64,000 bases of DNA. It comes from Strigamia acuminata. Lineage: Eukaryota > Arthropoda > Chilopoda > Geophilomorpha > Linotaeniidae. The position numbers and the translations under genes were made by a program. Each line of letters opens with the position of its first letter. Position 1 is the first letter of the stretch. Below are positions 36,713 through 49,800 of the stretch, piece after piece. The notes under the pieces are model-generated. The model saw only the letters and a program-made list of their open reading frames with translations, ran no database searches and had not been told where the DNA came from. The stretch spans positions 4,904,001 to 4,968,000 of the forward strand of contig OX442324.1 in assembly GCA_949358305.1 (NCBI GenBank), given 5' to 3'.

Positions 36713-39700
36713 TTTAAATATTTTTTTCTTTAACACTTTTTAATGTAATTAAAGCTATTTGGTCCAGCATGCGGAACAGGTGCTTCCGGTGTGAATTTTT
36801 TCCTCGTGTTTATGCAATTATATTACCTTTATATTTTAAAACTTAGAACCCGGTTGGTATTTTTTTATATATATAGTAGAAAAGCATCTGCTTATATATA
36901 TTTCTTGCTTGGGTTGTTTTTTTTTAGAGTAAGGAAATGATTTTTATTAATGCTATAAATCCAAAAATGGAAATTGGTGACACCAAAAAAAAATAATAAA
37001 ATAATTAAGCCTAATAAATTTTTGTCATTAAAGAAATCGTGCAATTAAAAAAAATTTTTTAAAAAAATTCTAGTACACGCTATTTTAAATCAAATTAAAA
37101 CCAGGATTTTGGAAAAGAGACCACTAAATTCTTTTTTTAAAAAAAAAAAAGAAAAGAAAAAAAAGGAACTTTTCCTATCTTTTTTTTAACGGTTCACGAG
37201 ATATGAATTTTTAAACATATCAGAAATTGCATGTTAACTTCAAGTTTTCCTATTTCGGGCAAACTTAAAATAGAAATCTCTCAATTTTACGGCTTTTTGT
37301 TATTTATTTCCATGCAAAATGTGCAGATTTTATTGCATGTACGCTTCTGTAGCAAAAAAAAGCCTTTCTAGTCATTAAATCAATTTTTGGTCACTGTCTT
37401 CCATGAGAAAAATCCACTTAAGTCCCGAATTACATGAGTGTCTGAATCGATGACATGGAATTGCAATTGATTAAAGACAAACAGCCAAGCCAATACCTAA
37501 TCCCCGCTTTTATGGTGTATAAAAATGGATATGAGATTGACAATGATGTTAAACCGAATGAAAAAAAGGCAAATCGATGGTATAAATTTTAATGAAAATT
37601 AATTAAAGTGAAGTGTGCGCGATAAAAAGTTTTATTCAGACATGTAATTAAGTTTGAGGATTTTCATGTCGTTTAGCGAGAAAGGTGTATTGAGAGTACC
37701 GGTAATTTTATTTGGGAGTTTGTTGAATACAAGTCGCTTCCGTACTCGCATGCCCGTGCCCTTGCTTCCTGCTGTATACCCTCCACATATAATGTACATG
37801 AAAGAAAGGTGACACTGACCACGGCGTTCCTTCCGCCCATCAGCGTTTCTCTTGCTCATTGGTGCAACTTCTGTTGCTAGGCTGAGAACGCCCTCTGAAG
37901 GTAATTCTAAGTTTAGGAAAAACTAAAATTAATCCTTGTTTTTAATTTTCTCATCATAATCCATTAAATCTGCAGAGAGAGTATGAAAATATTTGCACTT
38001 GTGATCAGTTTGGCCAACTTTGATAAAGATTTTAATAATGGTTTCAGATTTCTCAATGTTCAGCTTTAATAATAATAGTAATAATAAAAAATGTATTTTA
38101 ATTTGCTTCATATTGAAATGGAAAATGAAAAATTTATTGTTAAAAAATCGATGCAAAAATGTAAAAAAAAAAAAAAATGAATTTAAAAAATGATGAAAAT
38201 GTTACAAATTTTTAAAAAATCATAAAAATTATAACAAAAAATTAAGAAAAGTATTTATTTTTTCTTTCAATTTTTAGATTTCCATTATATCGTTTTCTAT
38301 TTTTCTATTTGCTTTAAGTTTGTTCGCGGCTCGTGCTTTTGGCTTTGAATTGAAGATGGTTTGTTTTTAGGTGCCACTTGAGATTAGCTTTAGATTGAGA
38401 AAACAAGAAAAGTTGACAGTACTTTTTGGCTAATGCAATAGTGATGTTTGCTCCCTTAGTAACAGTTGCCATGGCAACGAAAAACTAGTACTGCTTGGGT
38501 GTTTCTTTTTTGTGCGCGCTACATTTTCAGTCAAGAGCTGGAAAACAAACTGACTGGTGCACAATTGATGATTCAGATCCGGTTTCCTCGATCTATCTGT
38601 CTATGTAGGAACAACACCTATAATTAAAAGAATGTTTACAGACTGCATGGCCTTGGCTTTTTCATTTGAACTCGTCTTTAATAGATTGACATTTTCACTA
38701 TAAGCGGAGCGCAAAACGTGACTGGATTTGTTGCTATGCTCAGTTCCTAATGTAGTCGTCATTGTTACAGTGCGATACGTCACATTTATTACACAAAAAC
38801 ACACGACACGGACATGCACAAAAAAATCAATGATCACATAAATTTCATTTTTACTTCCAAAATTTTATTTGTTTTCATTCCACTAATCACCTGTTTGCTC
38901 AAACACTAAATTTCCTGCTTTTATGTCTCTTTTCTCCTTGCTAAACCCTCGGGAAAGGAAATAAAACGAAATCAAGTTCAAGGTGATTGTAATTTGTAAG
39001 CTGGAATAAATTATAACCATAAGCCTAATATTAGGGTTCGCACAATTGTTGGTGTTTGAATTCAAGGATTATTCCAAGTTTAAAAAAATGAAATTTTAAA
39101 GAAAAAAAATTAAAGAAAAGAAAAACTACGTGCACGACAGTGCATAACAATGCAATTTACACAACAAAAAAAAAAAAACATGAAACGAGAAAAAAAAATA
39201 CCGCACTCTAATTTAATTAATAATGTGTTAGAAGGATTGCTACTGTTTCGTTTTCGAGCGCTTTTCTTAATTCCAGGACTCAAGGACAGTGGGAAGCCCC
39301 AAAGAGGCTTAGACAAACTCGCCACCACCTGGTCCTGTAAATATCTTGAATCCGGCAAATATGGGGATGCAAGCAAGTCTGTGGTCAGGAAGAATAGAAA
39401 GCACTCGTCGAGACGTTCCTTCCACGTCTTTCGTTTGTCCCCATAGAGCATAGAGTCAAGGTCTTTTGTTCAAGGACCTTCTGCTAGCTGTTGCCTATTT
39501 ACGAAGAAAATAGATGAAATTATTCATCGAGTTTCTTAGCTTAAAACGCCGGGTTTAAATAGCAGCTGCGAAATGCTAAAATAGGAGTCCGGGCTATTAT
39601 TCGAGCAATGAACTTTTGCGGTGTCCATTTTGAAGGGAAAAAAAGAAGTTAAAAGACACGGCTATCTCGTGATCTTTTGGTCTGCAGGGGGCAAATGAGG

Positions 39701-42700
39701 GGTCTGCTGGAACTCCTGGAAGGGACGTCGACGTCTCGCCGACGACTGGCTTTCTTTGCAGCCACACACTCGCATTTCTATATTTGCACTACAAGATGCC
39801 GGGTTTCGAAATACATTACAGCAGACAACGTGGGTCATTTTTCTTGAGAATGTCAGTTAGTCGGCGGACCTTGGGGTCAAATTAAGGTTAAAGTATTCGT
39901 CAGTCAGTGCATGTTGCTTATTTGCTGTCTGGGCACGATAAGTTGATGGATTAGGGCCAGCCAGACCCACTAGGTGTCCAATTGTTAAAAGCACACCCTC
40001 GAGTGACCAACTTGCTGCATATAAACAACCCATTAAAGGGATACTGTTGTAAGCGTTGTAAGTTTTTGGAACCCTCTGGTCACAGTATGCTGTGCTCTGG
40101 TGATGACAAGTGGTAGTTTTTGTTGGGGGAATATTTTTAAATTTTTTTTTTGTTTTAATAAAAAGATTGAGCAATGAAATTCAAGGTTATGAATTAAAAT
40201 GAAACATGGCGACTTAAGTACAGTTTTTTTTTATTTATTTATTACCATCAAATGTTTTTTTCTTCTTTTTAATGATTATACAATTTTTTTTTTTTAAATA
40301 AAAATGTTTTAGTTTAAGTTATTTGACATTTTGACCTTGACATTAGTTTGAATTATATTAATTTGTTGTTTTGTAATAAAAAAAAAAATGTGTTTAAAAC
40401 CCAAAGTCAATTTGGCCCTTTTGTTCTGAAGGTAAAAATTCCTGTTAAGTCTTTGTTCACATCAGTCTGCGATGATCCGATATACATTAATTTAACATAT
40501 TTTTTACATAAATAAGTTTGAAAAGTTGTTTTGAAAACATAAAATTCATAAATACATAATTTAACATAAAATTGAATGATTTAATTTTTAAAGTCTGCTG
40601 CTATAGACTTGACAAAATTTCAACCTAAATCAAATAAATTAGATTCAGAAAATCTTGACTTGATTTAATTTTAAAAAAAAATTATATATAATAAAATATA
40701 ATAGAATCTTTCATTTTTTTTATTATTATTATCATTTTATTATATTTTTTTTTGCATTTTGTGAAGGTCAGGGAGATCTGGTACATTTGGTCAGGGCAAG
40801 TCAGGAAAATTGAACTCAAAATGAAGTGCCAACCCTGTTTTATATCTCTTTTTTTTTTTAAATATAAATTTTATAATTAAAAAAAAAATATATTTTTTTT
40901 CCTTCCATTTTCAGTTTCATTTAATCCTGTTTTCCCCCCTTTGGATTTTAGTTGCTTGATTCGCTTCACTGACTTGAGTGTGTAGGATTGAACGACCAAT
41001 TACTACCCTTGTAGCGTTCTGTCTTTAATCCAAGCTCTCTTCGTTATTTCAGAGCCGTGCAGAACCCTAAGGGAGTTTCTAGTGTTACTCAAAATTCTCT
41101 GTGTTTGACATATTCTATTTATTTATTACACAATCATGAAAAAGTAATTCTATATTTTTGTAAACAATTTTTTCATATCATATTTCCATTGTATAAGAAT
41201 GCACCACAAAAAAAAGAATATCACAATTACTTATTGCATGTAAAACATGCATAATGCATTCCTTCATTTTCTTAAGCGCTTCGTAATTAAATTGCTCATT
41301 TTCTCCCATCATAAATAAAATTTTTTCTTCCTACTAAAAATATCAGTTATATTTTTTTTTCTAAATAATAAATTTATAAGAAAATAAAAAAAAATAAAAT
41401 AAAATTTTTCCTCTTCCAACTTCCTCTTAAATTCGGTTTTTATATTTTAAAATCTAATCACACCATCATAAAAAAAATTAATTTATTCAATATATATTAA
41501 AATAATAAAAGGCATTGCATGAAAAGTGCATTGCATAAACAAAGTGTAATCCACTCCCTATGCCTAGTGGTCAATCAATACTATGCTTTCTTGCAGCTCG
41601 AATACGGGTATTAGAATGTGTTCACAGATTTTGTAAAGAAAATTAATGGTACAAAAGAAGGGAAATCAGGTTGGAAATTTTCCATTGAAAACTCGAATTA
41701 GTGCTCGCGCGGCACTAATTTTCGCAGCCATGGAAAAACACTGCTGTATGTGCTGTATAGTGTTTCGTCAGACATGTTATCGGGGAACTAAAGGCAAAAT
41801 TTGAGCATGGAAATTATGTGCGGGATTACTTTACTTCGTGTTCCAGCACGCGACATATATTGAGTTTTCGCATGTCTGAATATTATACCACAAAGATTGT
41901 GGAAATTGCTTTTTCGTTGAGCCTGCTGTAGAGAGAATGAAGGGGGAGCCATTCTGCCAAGATTATCCGCCCATAACGGGTGTATTCGAAGAGATAATAC
42001 CCCGAGAGGATTATAGAGGAGGATTAAAGCGAGGATGAAATTCGATCAAATTGGTCTGAACTTATTAATTATCTGTACTAATGGCAGAGAAAAAAATGTC
42101 GAACTCGGGTATATATACCGTTGATCTCGCAGCACGGGATATTATAAGAGATGAATTTTAACGAGCGGACTCAAAAGCTAATTTAGGAAGAGAAAGATTA
42201 ATTAATTAAGCAAAATTGTTCACTTTTTCGAGTGAAAAATAGTAATTTCTTAGAAAATAACGTCAAGTTGTGCATAACGTGATTGGTAATACGAGCAAAC
42301 ACCAGTGGCGGCCTGGCTAGGGTGTCAGCTTGCCCTGTGTGCCCCTGATGAAGTGGGCCCTTTTAAACATTAGACAATATATTAAAAATATAATAAAAGT
42401 TGCAATATTGGGCCCCTTTGTGTCCTGACAAGCAAGATTTTTAGATCTAGTCTGCCACTGGAAAACATTAATATAATATTTAAAAAAAACGTGAATTATC
42501 CATATTTATTTAAAGTATCGTGTCGTCCTGTGCGTAGTTACATATATCCTTGGCATTAAACCCTTTTCAATTTTCGGTGAATAAGACCAAAAATAACTAT
42601 TCAAGATGCTCGTCAATTAAAAATAAAATGCTATACATGTTCCCAAAAACGAGTTAAGTACATACTCGAAATAAACATTTGTAAAAAATGTGTACTTCCA

Positions 42701-45700
42701 CGAACTAATAAGTGTGCATCGATTCAAGCCGAGTATAGAAGAAACGCAGAGACGAGAACAAAAGCCAGGCAAACCAAACCAAACCAACCAACCAAGCCAA
42801 CCAAGCCAAGCCAACCCAAGCCGCAACGCAAAGAGCAATCTGCGGTAACAAGAGTAGCTGCACGAACAAAAGAATACGAGCCAAGCAAAGCCAAACCTCC
42901 ATACAATATTCAAGTGACATTTAACCATTAAATGCACACACATAAAATTTTATTATTGTCACTGATGAAGTACTGATCTCGGATTTGAACCCTTATTCGT
43001 CCCATCTGGGCCAGCACGTCCACAGATTTGTCATTTCGCATGGCTGCATAGTGCACTGCATATGTTATGTATGTATATAATATATATAAACATAACGATG
43101 TGCCATTGACCTGCGCACAAAATGAAACATCTTTTCACAAAGCGCCCCATCCCTTCTCTTCGCACTAACCATTTGCAAACAATCTGTCACCGGTCCAGCA
43201 GCAGGGTTTCTTGTGGTCATTAGGAGGGTGGGGTAGTGAAAGAGGGCGGCCATTTAGCCTTGATTTGCGTGACTTCATTGCAGTATTCCCGCGATCGCTG
43301 TGTTCGCACACAGTAGAGATAGTCTACCTTGGATACAGGAGAAATGGCTTCTCATTGGCTGCTGCTCGAACCAACCGGATGCGGGCGATAGAGGGTAATC
43401 TGGTGGCGGTTTGTGAAAGTGGTTTTACTCGTAATCATGACTTCGATCGCTGTTGTTGAAGTTTTGCCTTTGTTGTTTGCATGCGAAGGAAATGGAAATA
43501 ATTTTGAGTGGTTTTGCTTTGATGATTCGAGGTTTATATAAAATGTTTCAATCAATAAATTAATGCAAATTTTTATTTCCACTTGGACTAATAAAATATC
43601 TTTTGTTTGTCAATATTTTTCCTTATTTTATTTTTAAATTTTTTATTTCCTTCATCAATTTTGTATGTTTTGCCGTGTTATTTTGGCAACACATAAGTAC
43701 AAGTTATTTCATATTCAAAGAAAGGGACATTGATTATTCAATTATCCATATCCACGAACATGGGAGGATTTTTCTTCTTTTTATTTTATTTTATTTTTTT
43801 TTACCTTCGTTCAAGGCCAGGGAACGTTCTTAAGATCTCGTTTTGCACACGACAGGGAAAGTTTTTATTATTTTTAAGTTTCCAGCGCTGATTATGTTGA
43901 AAACAAAGTAAAACATCAGATTAATAATTTTCCATTCTGTTGAGAAATTAATAAAGTAATAACTTTGCGCTTACAAGGCCGTAATAATAATGATTATTTT
44001 GCTTGACAACAACTCGGGAGCCATTCAAAAGCGAGAATCGTTTCAAAATAAACGAATTTAAAAAAAAATAAATCGTCTTTTAGTAATAATTACTTTTAAG
44101 GAGATTATCGATTTTCTTTTCTTTTCGTTTCTTTTTTTTTTTGGAAAAAATTTCTGTTACATCGTAAAGCGTTGCAAAAAATTGTCGTAAAATCACAATA
44201 CGACATAATAAATTTTGTTTAACTTCCGTAATTCTTTACAGCTAGAGACTGACACTTGTAGCTGAGCAACATTTACAGCTTCCGTTGGTCCTACACACAG
44301 ACCAATACACAAAAGCTTTTCATTTGGAATCGATAATGAGCGACGCACTCGTTATATACATCAGTTTTGATTAAAAATATACCGTTTGTCGTGAAATTCA
44401 AATTGCAAGATGCAAATTTTTATTATTTTGTTTTCAAATTTGGTTGTTCGACTTTAAAAAAAAAAAAAGAAAAAAAAAAGATGAATAATTTATGATAAGC
44501 AAACTTTTTTTTTGTCACAGTTGGAAATCGCATTCAGCCGGTTCCCAGCTGCACCACTGATAGTTTCAGTTGATCCCAGGGGTCATGGAGACATTTGAGT
44601 TTTTTTTTTTTTTTTTTTAAAAAAAGGAGATGTATCATATAGAAAGGGAATGCGAAAAGTTCACAGGTCCATCAATACGGACTTGTTTCGAAATTGTTGC
44701 ACTTTAACTACTTTTTTTGAGATTATTTTTATTTATTCTAATTTTTGCAATAGCAAATTCCAATTGGTATTATTCATCATTTTCTTTCAACATTTTAAAC
44801 AGTTATTGACACAATTTGTTCAATTTGAGATTGTATTATCGCAAATTTGTACTTTTCCCAGTGTGACTGAAATCCATTCGCTGCTCTGCCTGTCCGCTAA
44901 ACTGCACGAACGAACAGTATGGAAATCATTATTTGTGACGTCACGCTTGTCGCAACTCGCAAGCGATCACGTTTTACACCTAACAATAGAAATCGTTATC
45001 AACAAACCATTGTTTGTTTTGAGGCCTATGAAATTTGCTTTTCGTTGTATTGCAAAATTTTAATCAGTGTTTGGGCAGCCATCTTGAATTTTCGTAAAAT
45101 CGATCGAAGTGAATTTGATACCGTACAAATTTTAAAATAAATACCAATAAGAAGAAGAATAATAATTTAAAAAAACAAAAAAAATTTTTAAACATAATAA
45201 ATTTGACAGAATATTATTCTGTAGAACTGAATACTTGTGTTTCGAAATTTGATTAAATCGAGTGTGTATGCTCACAGTGATCAAATTTCCTAACAAATAT
45301 TCCATTGCGCACGAAAATATCCCAGCAAATCGATTATGTAAATTGAATCCGATTTCACCATAAATTTAATTTGAGCATGTATTACAAACAGTTAAGTTTG
45401 ATTTTCGCACGCAACTTAAACCATTGGAAAAATACAAAAATAATAAATAAAAACAAATAAAAATAAAAATAAAAACTATCGAAAAATTGAGAAACATTTT
45501 CCATTTTATAATTGATATTTTTCAAAGTCTAGAATTTAAATTTCGTTGAAATATGAATTTTTTTTTATTTCATCTTCCTTTTCAATGTTCTGTTGGATTT
45601 GTTGGCACGAGGAGGTGTGGTCGGAGAGTCCTTTGAACGCTGAACCATACACCCCCGCTAATATCCATATTTTTATCACACAGGTGTTTCAGGATCTTTG

Positions 45701-46760
45701 GTCTGTGCTGATCCACCCAACCAGTTGCCTTTCTATTTTTCTATTCCCAGTTCGTTCGGTGAAGAGAGATCCCACCTTTGATGACAGTCGTTAAATCTCG
45801 AGTGTTTGTTTTCTATTGTGCTGCTCATCAACAAGGTTGATCCGTACGGATTTAATGGGTTAACAAATTGCTAATTAAATGAGTATGTGTTTTGCTAATC
45901 GTTCAAGAATGGCATTTTTTGAGGAATTTTAATTGATTTTGATTTTTTTTATTATTTATTTATTTTTTTTTGGTTTGGTTAGAAAATAAATGAGAATAAG
46001 TTAATTAGTTCTTTTGCTGCCCCTTATTTTCACTGGATGTTGGTTTCCCTGCAGTGCGGAATTAACCGCGTTTATTTGATTTTTACTAGGAGAGAATATT
46101 TTTCTTTTATATCACAGTTGTTTGTTTGGGATAAGGAAAAGAATGGTGGCGAGTAATTATATTTTGTGCTATTAGTCCGAGTGGAAAGGTAAATTAAGTC
46201 ACACCTGTGTAAGCTCGCTTATCTCCCAACAGAATCCTTTAGGCACCATTTTTCTCTTTCATTTTATACAAGGATGAAGATGAAAATTAATTAGCAACGA
46301 AGGTTTAATTTAATTTGATTAAATGTGTGCAAATTAAATTTAAAAAAATAATAATTTAAAAAAATAAAAATAATAATAATAATAATAATAATAAGTAATG
46401 GATTAAAAAGCAAAGCAGAATTTCATGGTAATTTTTAATTCCTTGAAAACGTGATAACGTTTATTTTTTTTTTAAATTTATCTAATTAGGATAAAACCGG
46501 GTGAATGAAGAGTAAACACGAGTTAGTGAAAAAAAAGAAAAAAGATGATCGAAAAATTAATTTTAAAAACAAACAAATAAATATTTATATTACATTTTCA
46601 ATCTCAAACATTTAAAAAAAAAAAAATTATGTTTCTTATCCGAATAACATAAGAAACCAATCAAAAAATATTGCAACTGCTTTAATTTGAAATATAAATT
46701 TTAATAAACATATTTTGGTGAGCATTTCAAGGTTCAATTACAAATTTGAAATTTTGAAAC

Positions 46761-46800
<40 letters not shown>

Positions 46801-49800
46801 GAAATGAATAGAATTCCTTTTGGTTTTCATGTCAGGACTCTCGAAATATGGATTAATCATCAAAAACTTTCTTTTCATTTTCCATTTGTATTTGAGACCA
46901 GAGTACAAAAGTCAAGAAAAAATTGATTTATTTTTTTTTCTCTTCTAAATTTCATTTGATTTCCACGTGCAGTTAAATTTTATTTGTCCGGGAAGTACAG
47001 CAAAGCTTTAGGGGTAAAAGATAAACAATCATAAAAAAGGGTCCAGATTTCCTGGCTCTGACCTCACATGTTAGCCACTATTTATATCGTTTTGTTTTTC
47101 TCGAAATCAATTGAGAATTTAATAAAAGCCGAGCATCCCTCATGTGTATTGATAATAATGGAATAATTTATTACACCTGAACAAAATTATCTAGTTTAAA
47201 CGCAACTTGTTTCCTGTCGATATGTAAATAAGTGCTAACCCTGACCCATATGGAACTCCTGTCCTCATAGTGCCACCATACCTTTTTTTTCTTCTTCCTC
47301 ATCCTGCATTTGTTGTTGACCTTGGCTGGATTGGACGTAGGTTGTTATCAACATGTTAATTGGCAGCTGCATTTCAATGACGTCATTATGTCTCAAGCAC
47401 AACCTTGTTTGCGAACATGGGTTCGGTTGCAACAAGATATCACCTGCCAGCTTTATCAGAATTCTGTAATTTAAGCGTTTGTTTCATCTATTTTATTGCG
47501 ATTCACTTTTTTCCTCCACGTGTATAGGTACAGCCCTTTGCTACAATTTATGTAATGTCATTAATCAGAATAGAAAGAAAGGGCCTTGTTTGCAGGAAGT
47601 AATTGCTGGATGATGAGTTTTGGATATGTGGAATGGAATTCAATAAGGAGGAGATGAGATTGAAAATAGAATAAAATGAAGCTTAAACAACTATTGGCAA
47701 TCATGCGATATGAAATTATTGCTTCGATCGGATGTTTCCAACTGTTTAATTTGATTTTCCTCGTTGGAATTTCTTCCATAAACTTAATATATTTCACATT
47801 TCACCCATATTTTAAAAAAAAAACTGTTCTTTTTGACGTTTTATGACGTTTCAGATAAACTATACTGTTGCAAATGTCGGTTTATTGACAAGAATCCGAT
47901 TTAGTTGTTGTCATTTGTTATTGGCTTTTAGATTGTTGTTTGGCGAATGATTATTTCGTGATTCAGTGATGATGATGAGGTGAGATGAAGATAAATAAAT
48001 TTCTCAGATAAGTTTTTTTTTTCTGTCAAGTTTTGTTTGGAAAATTTAAAAAAAAATCGTGGAAACGTTTCTCATACCTAAAGTGATTTATAAATTGTTG
48101 TCCAAGATCACCGATGCGCAAACAAAAGAAGAAGAAGAAGAAGAAGAGGAGAAAAAAGTAACAAAATATAAAAGAAGTAAGACTCATGCTCAAACCCCAC
48201 CGGATGTCCGAGTCTTATTACGCATGAGCGGAGTGGCGCCATCTTGATTAATTATCGCCATCTTAGGAGCGGACTCAAACCAGACACCTATTTTGAACGA
48301 AATTAAAATAATAAAGTGACCACACGTCCCACACATCCGGCATTCTATATTTTTACAAATAAAAATGAATTATTTATATTTATTTGTTTATTTATTTATT
48401 TAAATTTGACCAGATGTCATATGGTATAGTTTGTTGCGAGACACAGTAGAGAGACCTGTTGAGAGACATAGTCGAAATCAAGAATTTATGCACGATGAAT
48501 ATTGATAAAGAAGAAATTAGTATCGATTTGAGTAAATTTTTTATCCTGGTAGTGGAATGACACAGGTGACATTGATTATCCCCGCAATTATTAATGCGAT
48601 AAGTGCTAGAAACGACCACTTGGAATGAATCACTGATTAGTTCAACTAATCGTGTCTGCTCTCGACTCATGATTCATCTATACAGTTCATGGAATTAAAT
48701 TTTCCATGAAGAGAATGAATGGAAAAAAGGAGGAAGAAAAAAGAGAGAGAGAGAAAATAAATGCTTGATTGAGGTTTGTGGAAATGTGAGGCAAAAGGGC
48801 AAAGAAAAATGGGGCTTATGAAGGAATTCTGATTGAGGATGGCATTTATTTCTTATTCTTTGTGCCAAGTAAAGGACGAGATATGATTGTGATGATGAAA
48901 ATTGAAGGTTTTAATGAATTTGTGAGCAAATTAGAATTGATGGGTTTCAAGCACAAAGGCTTTGGCAACACATTTGCCATTTAATTTCATTTGCTTAATG
49001 CATTCGAGTGGTCGTGGTTGGTGGTAAATTAAAAGTTGTTGCATCATTTAGAACACTTTTTTCCACTCTCTCTTTTTTGTTTCTGGTTTAATATATCTGT
49101 ATTTTAGATGTAATCTTCAGCACAAGTTTTATTTAGGGTTTGGTTTTGTGTTTCTGCTTGTTAATGGGTTTCATAAACCTCTATCTTGGTCTGATAAGGA
49201 ATGGTTAATGGTAACTTAAGTGTTTGTTACGCTTGAATAAGGAAATATTTGTGTTTTTTTGGTGATTTTATTTATTTATTTATTTATATATTTATTTATT
49301 TATTATTCAGAATGATTAATTGATTGATTGATTGGGTTATCTTATATTTAGATTTTGCTGCTATGTTATTAACTGGGTTGTCTGGTTTGAACCATTCACA
49401 TTCACCCTCTGCAATTAAAGGCCAATTGAAATAGAACAGTTTGATAAAAAGATTAAATTAAGTCAGGGTGCACTTTGCAGTTTGCATCAGACTGTTATTT
49501 TGTTGTTAGAAAAATGTCTGCAAGAAAAACAAATAAGTGTTCGAGTTTTTTGGAAATCAGAATTTTAACACAATAGGTGCATTTAAAAATAGAAACATTT
49601 TCACATTGGTGGATTAGTCATGATAAGAAATAAATTTAATTTAAAAAAAAAAAAAAGAACATGAGTTTTTATCTCTGACACACAATAAACCAAAAAAAAG
49701 TAAGAAATATGTTAAAAAGTTAAACTGTTAAGCGAGTTAATGACAGTTACACATGACATTGGTTTATTATGACCTTTGGGGATGAAATTTTAGGCCATTA

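Noticed and set aside
39110-39451. Overlapping ORFs of about 100 codons on both strands in a GC-richer patch
   Set aside because: No recognisable domain, no splice partners, and both strands open equally; left as unexplained intron sequence.
39857-40174. 105-codon minus-strand ORF
   Set aside because: No family likeness and ends in an AT-rich Lys/Phe stretch typical of chance ORFs.
42970-43020. Minus-strand B-box GGGTTCAAATCC with an A-box-like TGGCCCAGATGG
   Set aside because: The two boxes are only about ten bases apart, too close for a tRNA or tRNA-derived promoter.
46762-46793. Poly(A) tail of a retrocopy
   Set aside because: No recognisable coding remnant or flanking duplication; simple homopolymer.
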